This document shows, one piece after another, positions 35,099 through 43,421 of a stretch of DNA of 64,000 nt. Numbering within the stretch: position 1 is the stretch's first letter; each line of letters begins with the position of its first letter. The DNA comes from Bradyrhizobium ottawaense (GTDB taxonomy: Bacteria > Pseudomonadota > Alphaproteobacteria > Rhizobiales > Xanthobacteraceae). A program made the translations under genes and the position numbers. A model generated the notes under the pieces. The model searched no databases and was not told where the DNA came from. It saw only the letters and a program-made list of their open reading frames with translations. The stretch is taken from positions 5,095,001 to 5,159,000 of the forward strand of contig NZ_LT629693.1 of assembly GCF_900099825.1 (NCBI RefSeq), read 5' to 3'.

Positions 35099-35131
35099 GA
35101 GCCGGATGCGGGAAATCCGCCTGTCCGGTTC
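35099..35131 (+). ncRNA. group II intron domain V
   Basis: A 33-base hairpin beginning GAGCCGGATGCGGGAAATCC and ending CTGTCCGGTTC, with an AA-containing loop and the paired GAGCCGG / CCGGTTC ends. This is the conserved catalytic core of group II ribozymes. It lies 12 bases after the reverse transcriptase stop. Confidence 0.88.
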
Positions 35132-35230
35132 GATGAGCGGAGTGTGAAAACGGGGCCATGGTCGAACCAGTAAGGCACCGCCAAACGAAAGGGGCGGAAA
35201 CAGATATGTTCGAACCTAAAACTACCGCGT

Positions 35231-35471
35231 CACACTTCGACTCTACCAGCCATGTGCAGCAAAGCGGACCCGGCTAAGGCCGCTTCAGTTTGTAACCGCG
35301 CTCAGCAGCATCCTTTCGCGCGCGGCGCCGTACAGCATCGCCGATCCAAGCCAGCGCAGCCATCAGACAGCTTCGTAGGGGGTGTCCCGTTGCGAAACAG
35401 CAAACCTTGGCACGGGGTGTGCAGAGGCACCTGTACCGGGATTTTGCATTACCCTCCCGGGGCTGGAAAGC
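35231..35471 (+). other. non-coding stretch before a strong terminator; possible small RNA
   Basis: No reading frame here has a start, coding pattern and length that I can support. The region includes paired-looking segments such as GCACGGGGTGTGC and ACCTGTACCGGG, and runs straight into the terminator at 35472-35507. It may be the 3' exon of the transcript into which the intron inserted, or an independent RNA gene. I cannot match it to 6S, tmRNA, SRP or RNase P RNA. Confidence 0.35.
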
Positions 35472-35507
35472 CGCCGCCCGCGACAGTTTTAAGCGGGCGG
35501 CGTTTTT
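35472..35507 (+). terminator. intrinsic terminator
   Basis: CGCCGCCCGC - loop - GCGGGCGGCG followed by TTTTT: a perfect ten-base GC stem with a T run on the plus strand. No protein gene ends nearby upstream other than the intron's reverse transcriptase 390 bases away. The segment 35508-35780 beyond it shows only a direct TTCCACGGATT / TTCCACGGATT pair near 35670-35690. Confidence 0.88.
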
Positions 35508-35780
35508 GCTTCCGATCAGTGGGGTTCAGGAGCTTCGGAGAACCGCTGCCTGTGGCGGGTGTGGATAAGGCGGTGGCGATCAGTACCTGGAAGCTGGTAA
35601 TTGCGCGCCCCCGCGATGGCCCCAGTGTCGTGTGAATCCAGCAAGTGCAGCGGGACGAGACGAGAACAAATTCCACGGATTTTCCACGGATTGATCTGCG
35701 CGGTTCGTGGATCGTTCCGTCGTGAACAGTCGAATAGGTCTGGTGAGCGACGGAGAAAGCCTCATAAAACAGCGGCTTTC

Positions 35781-35855
35781 TGGTGGGCGCACAAGGGATC
35801 GAACCTTGGACCTCTCCCGTGTGAAGGGAACGCTCTCCCGCTGAGCTATGCGCCC
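35781..35855 (-). tRNA. tRNA-Val (anticodon CAC)
   Basis: The reverse complement folds as a full cloverleaf of 75 bases including an encoded CCA: acceptor GGGCGCA/TGCGCCC, D-loop AGCGGGA, anticodon stem TTCCC/GGGAG with the loop TTCACAC (anticodon CAC), and T-arm CAAGG-TTCGATC-CCTTG. CAC reads GUG valine codons. A hairpin AGAAAGCC...GGCTTTCT immediately follows the 3' end (35754-35781) and probably ends the transcript. Confidence 0.95.
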
Positions 35856-35950
35856 GGGAATTTTGGCCCGAAATGAGGGCCGTCAGAGCCCGCGATTTAC
35901 GTTTTGCGGACCCATGGTGTCAAGCCAGCATACGGGTCGGGGCAGGGGAA

Positions 35951-37252
35951 TTACGCCCCCTGCTGGCGGGCGCGGGAGGCGTGGGATTGCAGGGCGCGGA
36001 TGCGTTCGGCCAGCGTCCCGCCGCCTTCGGAAGGGCCGACGGGGGCGGCGGCGCCGTTGCCGGCAATGTCGTTGGCGGGTTTTGTGGGGGTTTTGGGCGC
36101 CGCCGGTTCCGCGGCCAGCATGGCCTCGATCGCCGAATTCGGCCCCTCGAGCTGCATCGCGAGCTTGGCGACCTCGGCGGCGATGTCGTTGATGCGCTCG
36201 CGCAGCAGCGCATTTTCCATGCGCTCGGTGGCCCAGGAGCTTTCGGCCTGCTGCTGGATCGCGTTGATGTCGCGCTGCAGCTTGGCGCGTTCGTCGCGTG
36301 CGATACCAAGCTGTTCTTCGACGGCGGCCTTTTCGTTGCGCAATTTCTCGATCGCCGCCGAACTGGCGCCGCTCGACGATGTCGTCGCGACCTCGTTGCG
36401 AAGGTCCATCATGATGCGCTCGGCGGCCGCGTTGGCCTGCTTGAGCTGGTTGTTTTCATACTCGCGCTCGGCCAACAGCTTGCCCTGGGTGGCGAGGCGG
36501 GATTCCAGATCGTTGACGCGGTTGCCGAGCATCTCGGCTTCCTTGACCTGGACGATCAGCTGCCGGTCGAGGTCGGTGACGCGCTGGCTCAGATTTTCGA
36601 CACGTCCGCGCGCATCCGTCAGTTCGCGCGTCACGTTTTCGGATTCGGTTCGTTCCTGCGCGAGCCGGGCTTGGGTTGCCGAAAATTCCTTTTCGGCATC
36701 GCCGACGCGGCCCTTCAGTTCCTCGATCTGCGTGCGCACCGCGACCAGTTCGACCTGGCGGCTGTCCGCCATCATCGAGCGGTCGGACAACTCATGATTG
36801 ATTTTGGCGAGTTCGGCCTGCTTGTCGGTCAGCGCCGCTTCGGCGCCGCGCAGCATCTCGGTCTTGGCCGCGAATTCCTCTTCGGTGGCGCGCAACTGTT
36901 CCTTCATCGCCTTCTCGCGCGCTTCGAGCGAGAAGATCGTGGCGTTCTTTTCGCCGAGCTCGATCTTCATGCGATTGATCGCGTCGGATTTCTTGCCGAG
37001 TTCGGCGAGCTGGCTGGAGGTCTTGTTGCGGAGCTGATCGACGCTCATCTCGAGCCGGCGCGCCGACATCGCGAATTCCGCGCGCAACTGGTCCTTGTCG
37101 GCCTGGATCTCGGCCATCGACAGCGGAGTCGCAGCCTCGAGCCGCCGGGTCGTCAGCCGCACCGCGCGGTTATGCACCAGCGGCACGATCATCAGGCCAA
37201 ACAGCATCGAGACCAGAAAACCGATCGCCAGATACATGATCGGTTCGATCAT
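35951..37252 (-). CDS. membrane-anchored long coiled-coil protein
   Basis: 433 residues. Residues 1-30 hold one membrane helix ('MYLAIGFLVSMLFGLMIVPL'), with no cleavage site. Residues ~35-350 are almost unbroken heptads with hydrophobic a/d positions, for example 'LRATEEEFAAKTEMLRGAEA' and 'RVTDLDRQLIVQVKEAEMLG'. The final 80 residues are Ala/Pro-rich and end with a short helix ('AERIRALQSHASRARQQ'). This is the layout of a tethered filament or scaffold protein. Similar proteins occur beside tRNA-Val in Rhizobiales as far as I recall, but no function is known. It is monocistronic. Confidence 0.75.
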   Translation of the reverse strand: MIEPIMYLAIGFLVSMLFGLMIVPLVHNRAVRLTTRRLEAATPLSMAEIQADKDQLRAEFAMSARRLEMSVDQLRNKTSSQLAELGKKSDAINRMKIELGEKNATIFSLEAREKAMKEQLRATEEEFAAKTEMLRGAEAALTDKQAELAKINHELSDRSMMADSRQVELVAVRTQIEELKGRVGDAEKEFSATQARLAQERTESENVTRELTDARGRVENLSQRVTDLDRQLIVQVKEAEMLGNRVNDLESRLATQGKLLAEREYENNQLKQANAAAERIMMDLRNEVATTSSSGASSAAIEKLRNEKAAVEEQLGIARDERAKLQRDINAIQQQAESSWATERMENALLRERINDIAAEVAKLAMQLEGPNSAIEAMLAAEPAAPKTPTKPANDIAGNGAAAPVGPSEGGGTLAERIRALQSHASRARQQGA

Positions 37253-37404
37253 AGACGGTCACTCCACACCAAAAGGAATTGTTAAGCACAATGCCATGGC
37301 GGACCGGCCAAAGGCCAGCCCCATGCCGCGTTAACCTGAATTGGCAAGCCAAGAATCGACAAGCATGCGCACGTCAGCGCAAGCGAAGGCGTGCGCCAAC
37401 AGGC

Positions 37405-38010
37405 TCAGAACGGGTTCCAGGTCGCGCGCGGGGTATATTTGAGATAGCCGACATTGGCGCCGAGCCGCAGTCCGATGCCGGAACGGATCGGAACCAGCAC
37501 GATGTTGTTGGCGGTCAGCGCGGTCATGCCGAAACCGCCGACGATATAGGCAGAGCCGTCGACGCCGACGAAGCGCTGATAGATCGCGTTGGTGGCGGGC
37601 AGGTTGTAGACCAGCGTCATGGTGCGCGCGCCATCGCCGCCCCAGTCGAAGCCGACCGACGGTCCCTGCCAGTACACCCTGAGGTCGCCGGCGTTCTTGG
37701 TGTAGAGCGTGCCTTCGCCGTATCGGAGCCCGGCGACAAAAGCGCCGCTGCCTTCCTCGCCGAGCACGTAGCCATTGGGCAGGCCCCATTGGCTGACCGC
37801 GCGCTCGATGATCGAGGCCAGGCCACGCGAGACGTTGCCGAAGAACTTGTGCCCGGCACCGACCAGCTCGTCCGGCCCGAAGGTTGCGGGGCCTTGCTGC
37901 TGTTGCGGCGGCGGCAAAGGCTGCGGTTGCGCCTGCTGCGCGAGAGCCGGCATGGCCCAGCACATCAGCGCGGCCAACGTCACCGCGGCAAGGCGTGAAG
38001 CAAAAATCAT
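37405..38010 (-). CDS. DUF1134 exported protein
   Basis: 201 residues from ATG 38010, with a signal peptide (LAAVTLAALMCWAMPALAQQ) followed by a Gln/Pro-rich linker. The DUF1134 core is clear: 'GHKFFGNVSRGLASIIERAV', 'GLPNGYVLGEEGSGAFVAGL', 'YWQGPSVGFDWGGDGARTMT', 'GVDGSAYIVGGFGMTALTAN' and 'IRSGIGLRLGANVGYLKYTP'. The glycine pattern resembles SYLF-type lipid-binding proteins. Restricted to alphaproteobacteria; function unknown. It is divergent from the YHS gene, with 113 bases between starts. Confidence 0.85.
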   Translation of the reverse strand: MIFASRLAAVTLAALMCWAMPALAQQAQPQPLPPPQQQQGPATFGPDELVGAGHKFFGNVSRGLASIIERAVSQWGLPNGYVLGEEGSGAFVAGLRYGEGTLYTKNAGDLRVYWQGPSVGFDWGGDGARTMTLVYNLPATNAIYQRFVGVDGSAYIVGGFGMTALTANNIVLVPIRSGIGLRLGANVGYLKYTPRATWNPF

Positions 38011-38123
38011 CAAAGAACCCCTGGTATCGAAATTCTGGCCGCCGTCCCTTAACCTGACGCCAACATGCACGGCTCTAGGTTGCGTCCAGTGTCCCCTCGA
38101 CTCGTCTGTTATCGGTATCAACT

Positions 38124-38630
38124 ATGACGGCACAACGGCAGGAAAGATACGGTTGGCGCCCCGGAATGGCCTTTTTTGCGCTGTTGGCGGGCTTTTTGGC
38201 GGCTTTCGGCGTCGATTTCGCTGCTGACGCCGCGACCACCGAACGGGTGGTGGTGAACCGCTATTCCGGCCTTGCGATCGAGGGTTTTGATCCCGTGGCC
38301 TATTTCACCGAATCGCTGGCCACCCAGGGGCTACCCGATTTCGAGGCCGCCGAGTCCGGTGCGGTCTGGCGCTTCCGCAACGAGGGCAACCGGGCCTCCT
38401 TTGTCTCCCATCCCGAGGTCTACGGCCCGCGGTTCGGCGGCTACGATCCGGTCGATGTCGGGCGAGGGGTGACCTATGCCGGCAACCCGCGGATCTGGCT
38501 GATCGTCGATCGGCGGCTGTTTCTGTTCGGCCGCGAGGACAGCCGTGACGCTTTCGCGGCCAATCCGGCGCGTTTCCTCAAAGACGCGGACGCGCGCTGG
38601 CCGGCGCTGGAAGAGGGGCTTTCGCAGTAA
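38124..38630 (+). CDS. YHS-domain exported protein
   Basis: 168 residues. An N-terminal hydrophobic segment ('GMAFFALLAGFLAAFGVDFA') acts as signal or anchor. The body follows the YHS-like pattern 'GLAIEGFDPVAYFTESLATQ', 'WRFRNEGNRASFVSHPEVYG' and 'PRFGGYDPVDVGRG', without the Cys of the metal-binding TRASH type. A C-terminal part repeats the fold in degenerate form ('IWLIVDRRLFLFGREDSRDA'). Such proteins are often found in the periplasm and may bind copper or heme-like ligands; this is not established for this one. A palindromic repeat follows its stop. Confidence 0.78.
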   Translation: MTAQRQERYGWRPGMAFFALLAGFLAAFGVDFAADAATTERVVVNRYSGLAIEGFDPVAYFTESLATQGLPDFEAAESGAVWRFRNEGNRASFVSHPEVYGPRFGGYDPVDVGRGVTYAGNPRIWLIVDRRLFLFGREDSRDAFAANPARFLKDADARWPALEEGLSQ

Positions 38631-38643
38631 TCAGCCCGGTCTT

Positions 38644-38784
38644 GTAGCCCGGATGAGCCAACGGGTCGTGCGAATGCGCGCCCGATGACAGGCTCCGCGA
38701 AATCCGGGACAAAGCCGGACGAATTCGACAGCCGCCCTCGTGTTACCACCGGCCCCGGGTGTCGCTTCGCTCACCCGGGCTACG
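38644..38784. repeat. palindromic repeat with embedded 43-bp module
   Basis: The outer arms (GTAGCCCGGATGAG and CACCCGGGCTACG) belong to the family seen at 9791-9869. The tip GCGAAGCG is missing and in its place at 38657-38699 is a 43-base segment beginning GCCAACGGGTCGTGCGAATG and ending GACAGGCTCCGCG, which is nearly identical to 53632-53674 and 56986-57028. The element lies between the convergent YHS and cysQ genes. Confidence 0.85.
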
Positions 38785-38790
38785 AAGTGT

Positions 38791-39615
38791 TCAACCCACC
38801 GCCGCCGGATCGCCCCAGGCGATGAACTCCGGAATGATGAAATCCTCGCGCCCAGCACCGAATCTCAGGGCGGCGCCATTGGAATCGGTGATCTTGCCGC
38901 CGGCCGCGGTGACCACCGCATGGCCGGCCCCGACATCCCATTCGCAGGTCGGCGACAGGCGGGGATAGATGTCGACCATGCCTTCGGCCACCCGGCCGAA
39001 TTTGACGGCGGAACCCAGTTCGGACCGGACCGCGCCCGGCCGCCCCGCAATAAAGGCTTCGGTCCTGGGATCGCCATGCGAGCGGCTGACCGCCACCGTC
39101 CACGGCGCGCCGCGCGGCGGGCAAGGGCGGGTGTGAATCGGCTGTATCTGTGGCGCGCCGTTGCCAAGCGTCAGCCGCTCGGCGCCACGGCCGACGATGC
39201 CGCGCCAGATCAGCCCCAGCGCCGGCGCGCTGACGATGCCCAGCAGCGGCGTGCCTGATGTCACCAGCGCCAGATTGACGGTGAATTCGTTGCGGCCGGC
39301 GACGAATTCCTTGGTGCCGTCGAGCGGGTCGATCAGGAAGAAGCTGTCCTTGAACGGCAACCGCGCCTCGCGGGCGCGCTCCTCGGAAAGCGAGGGTATA
39401 TCGGGCGCCAGCCGCGCCAGGCCTTCGGCGATGATGCGGTCGGCCGCGAGGTCGGCCTCCGTTACCGGCGATCCATCGCTCTTGCCGTCGACCTTCATGT
39501 AGCTGCGGTTGACGGCCAGAATGGCGGCGCCGGCCGCTATCACCAGGTCGGTCAGCGGCTCCATCAGCGCGGCAGCGGCCTCGCCATCGACGACAAGCGG
39601 GCGTGCCTCATTCAT
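38791..39615 (-). CDS. cysQ: 3'(2'),5'-bisphosphate nucleotidase CysQ
   Basis: 274 residues of the inositol-monophosphatase/FIG superfamily. Metal-binding motifs are complete: 'DGSPVTEADLAADRIIAEGL', 'PSLSEERAREARLPF' (Glu), 'FLIDPLDGTKEFVAGRNEFT' (DPLDGTKEF is diagnostic of CysQ) and 'CEWDVGAGHAVVTAAGGKIT' (WDxxAG-like). It removes the 3'-phosphate from PAP made during sulfate assimilation. A stand-alone gene convergent with the YHS gene. Confidence 0.9.
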   Translation of the reverse strand: MNEARPLVVDGEAAAALMEPLTDLVIAAGAAILAVNRSYMKVDGKSDGSPVTEADLAADRIIAEGLARLAPDIPSLSEERAREARLPFKDSFFLIDPLDGTKEFVAGRNEFTVNLALVTSGTPLLGIVSAPALGLIWRGIVGRGAERLTLGNGAPQIQPIHTRPCPPRGAPWTVAVSRSHGDPRTEAFIAGRPGAVRSELGSAVKFGRVAEGMVDIYPRLSPTCEWDVGAGHAVVTAAGGKITDSNGAALRFGAGREDFIIPEFIAWGDPAAVG

Positions 39616-39752
39616 GAGCGGGGCCCATTTGCTGTTCGTCCTCCGTACCCGTGATCGCCCCGTGCTGGCAGCACGCGGCTGCGCGGTGTATCACACCAGC
39701 AAGCAAGCGTGATTCGTAACAGTCCGCGACTCCAGCGGTTTTCCAGGAACAT

Positions 39753-40403
39753 ATGATGTCTGGCACTTCGTCTCCCGGTCCGGCTCCCGACGCCCTCGAA
39801 CTTGCGGCGCTATTGTGTTCGCGGGTTTGTCACGATCTCATCAGTCCAGTTGGCGCCATCGTCAATGGGCTTGAAGTTCTCGACGACAATCCGAAGCCCG
39901 AAGATCGCGATTTCGCGCTCGATTTGATCCGCAAGAGCGCCAAGACCGCTTCGGCACGGTTGCAGTTCTGCCGCCTGGCCTTTGGCGCGGCGGGATCGGC
40001 GGGCGCGCAGATCGATCTCGGCGACGCCCAGAACATGGCGCGGGGCCACATCGAGGACGGCAAGATCACCATCACCTGGAATCTGCCGCGCCTGCTGCTG
40101 CCGAAGAATCGGGTCAAGCTGCTCCTGAACATGCTGATCATTGCCCAGCAGACCATCCCGCGCGGCGGCACGCTGACGATCGACCCGATCGGCGACGGCG
40201 AGACCATGAGCTTTCGTGTGACGTCGGCCGGTCTCAATGCCCGCGTGCCGCAGAATATCGCCGACCTCGTCAGCGCCAGTTCGACCGCGTCGATCGATGC
40301 GCATGCGGTGCAGCCTTATTATACGCGGCTGCTGGCGCAGGCCTGCGGGTTGAGCGTGACGCTCGCACTCGACGGCGAAAAGGTGGTGGTGACCGCGTCC
40401 TAA
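39753..40403 (+). CDS. chpT: Histidine phosphotransferase ChpT
   Basis: 216 residues. 'ELAALLCSRVCHDLISPVGA' carries the phospho-accepting His27 in the DHp-like helix, followed by 'IVNGLEVLDDN', and a degenerate ATPase-like domain with 'RVKLLLNMLIIAQQTIPRGG'. This is ChpT, the dimeric phosphotransferase that carries phosphate from the hybrid kinase CckA to CtrA and CpdR in alphaproteobacteria. ctrA itself is only 9 kb away. The TAA stop lies inside a dispersed repeat (40402-40486), so the repeat abuts the very end of the gene. Confidence 0.9.
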   Translation: MMSGTSSPGPAPDALELAALLCSRVCHDLISPVGAIVNGLEVLDDNPKPEDRDFALDLIRKSAKTASARLQFCRLAFGAAGSAGAQIDLGDAQNMARGHIEDGKITITWNLPRLLLPKNRVKLLLNMLIIAQQTIPRGGTLTIDPIGDGETMSFRVTSAGLNARVPQNIADLVSASSTASIDAHAVQPYYTRLLAQACGLSVTLALDGEKVVVTAS

Positions 40404-40486
40404 AGCGTTTTCGAGTGAAGCATGCCCTCGGACTTGATCCGTGGGTGGATACCGGTTCACGTCAAGAAAACGCGTCAAAAACAAAA
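40402..40486. repeat. dispersed ~80-bp repeat (orientation 1)
   Basis: Starts AAAGCGTTTTCGAGTGAAGC, continues CATGCCCTCGGACTTGATCC and GGGTGGATACCGGTTCACG, and ends AAGAAAACGCGTCAAAA. Reverse-complement copies lie at 46486-46563 and 57947-58025. The ends AAAGCGTTTTC and GAAAACGCG are roughly inverted. The chpT stop codon is within it. The remainder of the gap to cheA (40487-40685) holds TTAATCAAAGGTTGA at 40515-40529, near the CtrA-type TTAA-N7-TTAA. Confidence 0.85.
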
Positions 40487-40685
40487 GACTGAGCGCACCA
40501 CCTCGCCCATTTCGTTAATCAAAGGTTGACGACAGGCCGCGGGATTCCTTGCCGCGGTCTTATCTCTTTGTTGAGCCCGTTCTTTTCCATTTGCTCAACC
40601 AATATTAAACGCTTTGCATAGAAGCTGGCCAAGTTCCGTCTGGGTACGTCGATGTCGCGTGCCGGTGCGTGCGAAGGCCAGTTTC

Positions 40686-43409
40686 ATGGATGATTTGTTG
40701 CGGGAGTTCCTGACCGAGACCAGCGAGAGCCTGGATACGGTCGATAATCAGTTGGTGCGGTTCGAGCAGGACCCGACTGACGCCAAGATACTGGATAACA
40801 TCTTCCGCCTGGTTCACACCATCAAGGGCACCTGCGGCTTCTTAGGACTGCCGCGGCTCGAAGCGCTGGCCCATGCCGGCGAGACCCTGATGGGCAAATT
40901 CCGCGACGGCATGCCGGTGACGGCCGGCGCCGTGACGCTGATCCTGTCCTCGATCGACCGCATCAAGGAAATCCTCGCCGGCCTCGAAGCCACCGAGACC
41001 GAGCCGGAAGGCACCGACGAAGACCTGATCGAAAAACTGCACGCGATGGCCGAAGGCAAGCATGCCGCGGTTCCGGTGGTCGCCGCACCCCCGGTTGCAC
41101 CCGCGGCGCCCGCGGTCGCGCAGGGCACGCTGGTCGAGCAGGTGCTGGAACGCCCGTTGCGTCCCGGCGAAGTCTCGCTCGACGACCTCGAACGCGCCTT
41201 CCGCGAGACCGCCATCGAAGTCGCGCCGCCCGCGCCTGCGCCCGCACCCGCACCGGTCGTCAAGGCCGCCGAGCCGGAGACGGCCCCCGAGCCGCGCGCC
41301 AAAGCCAAGCCGTCGAAGAAGGCGGTCGCCGCCGAGACCGACGTCCAGGAAGCCGACAAAATCGCCAACCAGTCGATCCGCGTCAACGTGGACACGCTGG
41401 AACACCTGATGACCATGGTCTCCGAGCTGGTGCTGACCCGCAACCAGTTGCTCGAGATCTCCCGCCGCAACGAGGACACCGAGTTCAAGGTGCCGCTGCA
41501 GCGGCTCTCCAACGTCACCGCCGAACTGCAGGAAGGCGTCATGAAGACGCGGATGCAGCCGATCGGCAACGCCTGGCAAAAGCTGCCCCGCATCGTCCGC
41601 GACCTCTCGGGCGAACTCGGCAAGCAGATCGAGCTGGAGATGCACGGCGCCGACACCGAGCTGGACCGCCAGGTGCTCGACCTGATCAAGGATCCGTTGA
41701 CGCACATGGTGCGCAACTCCGCCGACCACGGTCTGGAGACGCCGGCCGAACGTGCCGCCGCCGGCAAGCCCGAGCAGGGCACCATCCGCCTCTCCGCCTA
41801 CCATGAAGGCGGCCACATCATCATCTGCATCGCCGACAACGGCCGCGGGCTCAACACCGAGCGGATCAAGGCCAAGGCCGTTCAGAACGGTCTGGTCTCC
41901 GAGTCCGATCTGGAGAAGATGACCGAAGCCCAGATCCACAAGTTCATCTTCGCGCCGGGCTTCTCCACCGCCGCCGCCGTCACCTCGGTCTCCGGCCGCG
42001 GCGTCGGCATGGACGTGGTGCGCACCAATATCGACCAGATCGGCGGCACCATCGACATCAAGTCGGTGGCCGGCGAGGGCTCTTCCGTCACCATCAAGAT
42101 CCCGCTGACGCTGGCCATCGTCTCGGCCCTGATCGTGGAAGCCGCCGGCGACCGCTTTGCGATCCCGCAGCTGTCGGTGGTCGAGCTGGTTCGCGCCCGC
42201 GCCAACTCCGAACACCGCATCGAGCGCATCAAGGACACCGCCGTGCTCAGGCTGCGCAACAAGCTGTTGCCGCTGATGCACCTGAAGAAGCTGTTGAAGA
42301 TCGACGACGGCTCCTCGTCCGACCCCGAGAACGGTTTTATCGTGGTCACTCAAGTGGGCAGCCAGACCTTCGGCATCGTGGTCGACGGCGTGTTCCACAC
42401 CGAAGAGATCGTGGTCAAGCCGATGTCGACCAAACTGCGGCACATCGACATGTTCTCCGGCAACACCATTCTGGGTGACGGCGCCGTGATCATGATCATC
42501 GACCCCAACGGCATTGCCAAGGCGCTCGGCGCGGCAGGCTCCGCCTCGCGCGAGCTCGCCGACGAGCATGCCGCGGCGCACGCCTCCTCGGGCGAGCAAC
42601 TGACCTCGCTGTTGGTGTTCCGCGCCGGCTCCAATCAGCCCAAGGCGGTGCCGCTCGGGTTGGTGACCCGTCTGGAAGAGATCGCCACCGACAAGATCGA
42701 ACTCTCGAACGGCCGCTACATGGTGCAGTACCGCGAGCAGCTGATGCCGCTGGTGCAGATGGACGGGGTCACGGTCCAGACCTCGGGCTCGCAGCCGATC
42801 CTGGTGTTCGCCGACGACGGCCGCTCGATGGGGCTCGTGGTCGACGAGATCATCGACATCGTCGAGGAGCGGCTGCACATCGAGGTGGCGGGCTCGCAGT
42901 CCGGCATCCTGGGTTCGGCCGTGATCAAGGGCCAGGCCACCGAAGTGATCGACGTCGGCCACTTCCTCCCGATGGCGTTCGCCGACTGGTTCTCACGCAA
43001 GGAGATGCGGCCCTCGATGTCGGCGCAGTCGGTGCTGCTGGTCGACGACTCGGCGTTCTTCCGCAACATGCTGGCGCCGGTGCTGAAAGCCGCCGGCTAC
43101 CGGGTCCGGGTCGCCCCCAACGCCCAGGAAGGCCTCACCGCGCTGCGCTCGGGCCAGACCTTCGACGTGGTGCTGACCGACATCGAGATGCCCGACATGA
43201 ACGGGTTCGAGTTCGCCGAAGTGATCCGCGCCGACCAGCATCTGAGTTCGATGCCGATCATCGCTTTGTCCTCGATGGTGTCGCCGGCGGCGATCGAGCG
43301 CGGCCGGCAGGCCGGCTTCCACGACTACGTCGCCAAGTTCGACCGTCCCGGCCTGATCGCGGCGCTGAAGGAACAGACCGCCGCCCCCGAGATCAGGCAC
43401 GCGGCTTAA
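40686..43409 (+). CDS. cheA: Chemotaxis histidine kinase CheA with C-terminal receiver domain
   Basis: 907 residues from ATG 40686 (GAAGG upstream). Domains in order: HPt (1-105) with the phosphorylated His44 in 'IFRLVHTIKGTCGFLG'; Pro/Ala-rich linker; dimerisation helices near 'NVDTLEHLMTMVSELVLTRN'; HATPase with N-box 'DPLTHMVRNSADHGLE' and G-boxes 'IADNGRGLNTERIK' and 'SGRGVGMDVV'; a CheW-like domain; a second CheW-like domain ('SLLVFRAGSNQPKAVPLGLV'); and a receiver ('VLLVDDSAFFRNMLAPVLKA', 'DVVLTDIEMPDMNG'). No separate CheY-binding P2 domain is evident. The receiver fusion and doubled CheW domain are characteristic of many alphaproteobacterial CheA proteins. It heads the cheAWYBR operon. 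Confidence 0.95.
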   Translation: MDDLLREFLTETSESLDTVDNQLVRFEQDPTDAKILDNIFRLVHTIKGTCGFLGLPRLEALAHAGETLMGKFRDGMPVTAGAVTLILSSIDRIKEILAGLEATETEPEGTDEDLIEKLHAMAEGKHAAVPVVAAPPVAPAAPAVAQGTLVEQVLERPLRPGEVSLDDLERAFRETAIEVAPPAPAPAPAPVVKAAEPETAPEPRAKAKPSKKAVAAETDVQEADKIANQSIRVNVDTLEHLMTMVSELVLTRNQLLEISRRNEDTEFKVPLQRLSNVTAELQEGVMKTRMQPIGNAWQKLPRIVRDLSGELGKQIELEMHGADTELDRQVLDLIKDPLTHMVRNSADHGLETPAERAAAGKPEQGTIRLSAYHEGGHIIICIADNGRGLNTERIKAKAVQNGLVSESDLEKMTEAQIHKFIFAPGFSTAAAVTSVSGRGVGMDVVRTNIDQIGGTIDIKSVAGEGSSVTIKIPLTLAIVSALIVEAAGDRFAIPQLSVVELVRARANSEHRIERIKDTAVLRLRNKLLPLMHLKKLLKIDDGSSSDPENGFIVVTQVGSQTFGIVVDGVFHTEEIVVKPMSTKLRHIDMFSGNTILGDGAVIMIIDPNGIAKALGAAGSASRELADEHAAAHASSGEQLTSLLVFRAGSNQPKAVPLGLVTRLEEIATDKIELSNGRYMVQYREQLMPLVQMDGVTVQTSGSQPILVFADDGRSMGLVVDEIIDIVEERLHIEVAGSQSGILGSAVIKGQATEVIDVGHFLPMAFADWFSRKEMRPSMSAQSVLLVDDSAFFRNMLAPVLKAAGYRVRVAPNAQEGLTALRSGQTFDVVLTDIEMPDMNGFEFAEVIRADQHLSSMPIIALSSMVSPAAIERGRQAGFHDYVAKFDRPGLIAALKEQTAAPEIRHAA

Positions 43410-43421
43410 GGGCAATAGATC

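Larger units (their letters stand above)
33262..35230 (+). mobile_element. group II intron carrying a maturase/reverse transcriptase
   Basis: The 5' end is set at GTGCGCC (33262), which matches the GUGYG consensus for group II introns. A structured non-coding region of about 490 bases follows (domains I-III), then the reverse transcriptase gene at 33755-35086, then a domain V hairpin at 35099-35131. The 3' end is not exact: domain VI should end between about 35170 and 35240, and I place it provisionally at 35230. The encoded protein has no HNH endonuclease, so retrohoming would use the target-nick-independent route typical of such introns. The class could not be assigned from sequence alone. 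It is inserted between small genes and a region with no protein gene. Confidence 0.85.

Noticed and set aside
33262..35855. Genomic island at tRNA-Val
   Set aside because: No integrase, no repeated tRNA 3' end, and the only mobile element is the group II intron, which does not need a tRNA site.
40515..40529. CtrA binding site before cheA
   Set aside because: One mismatch to TTAA-N7-TTAA and a single site; such near matches are common, so it is not listed as a feature.
40842..42962. Long open frame on the strand opposite cheA
   Set aside because: It mirrors the GC-rich codon pattern of cheA, has no domain and its residues are shadow composition; cheA on the plus strand is unambiguous.
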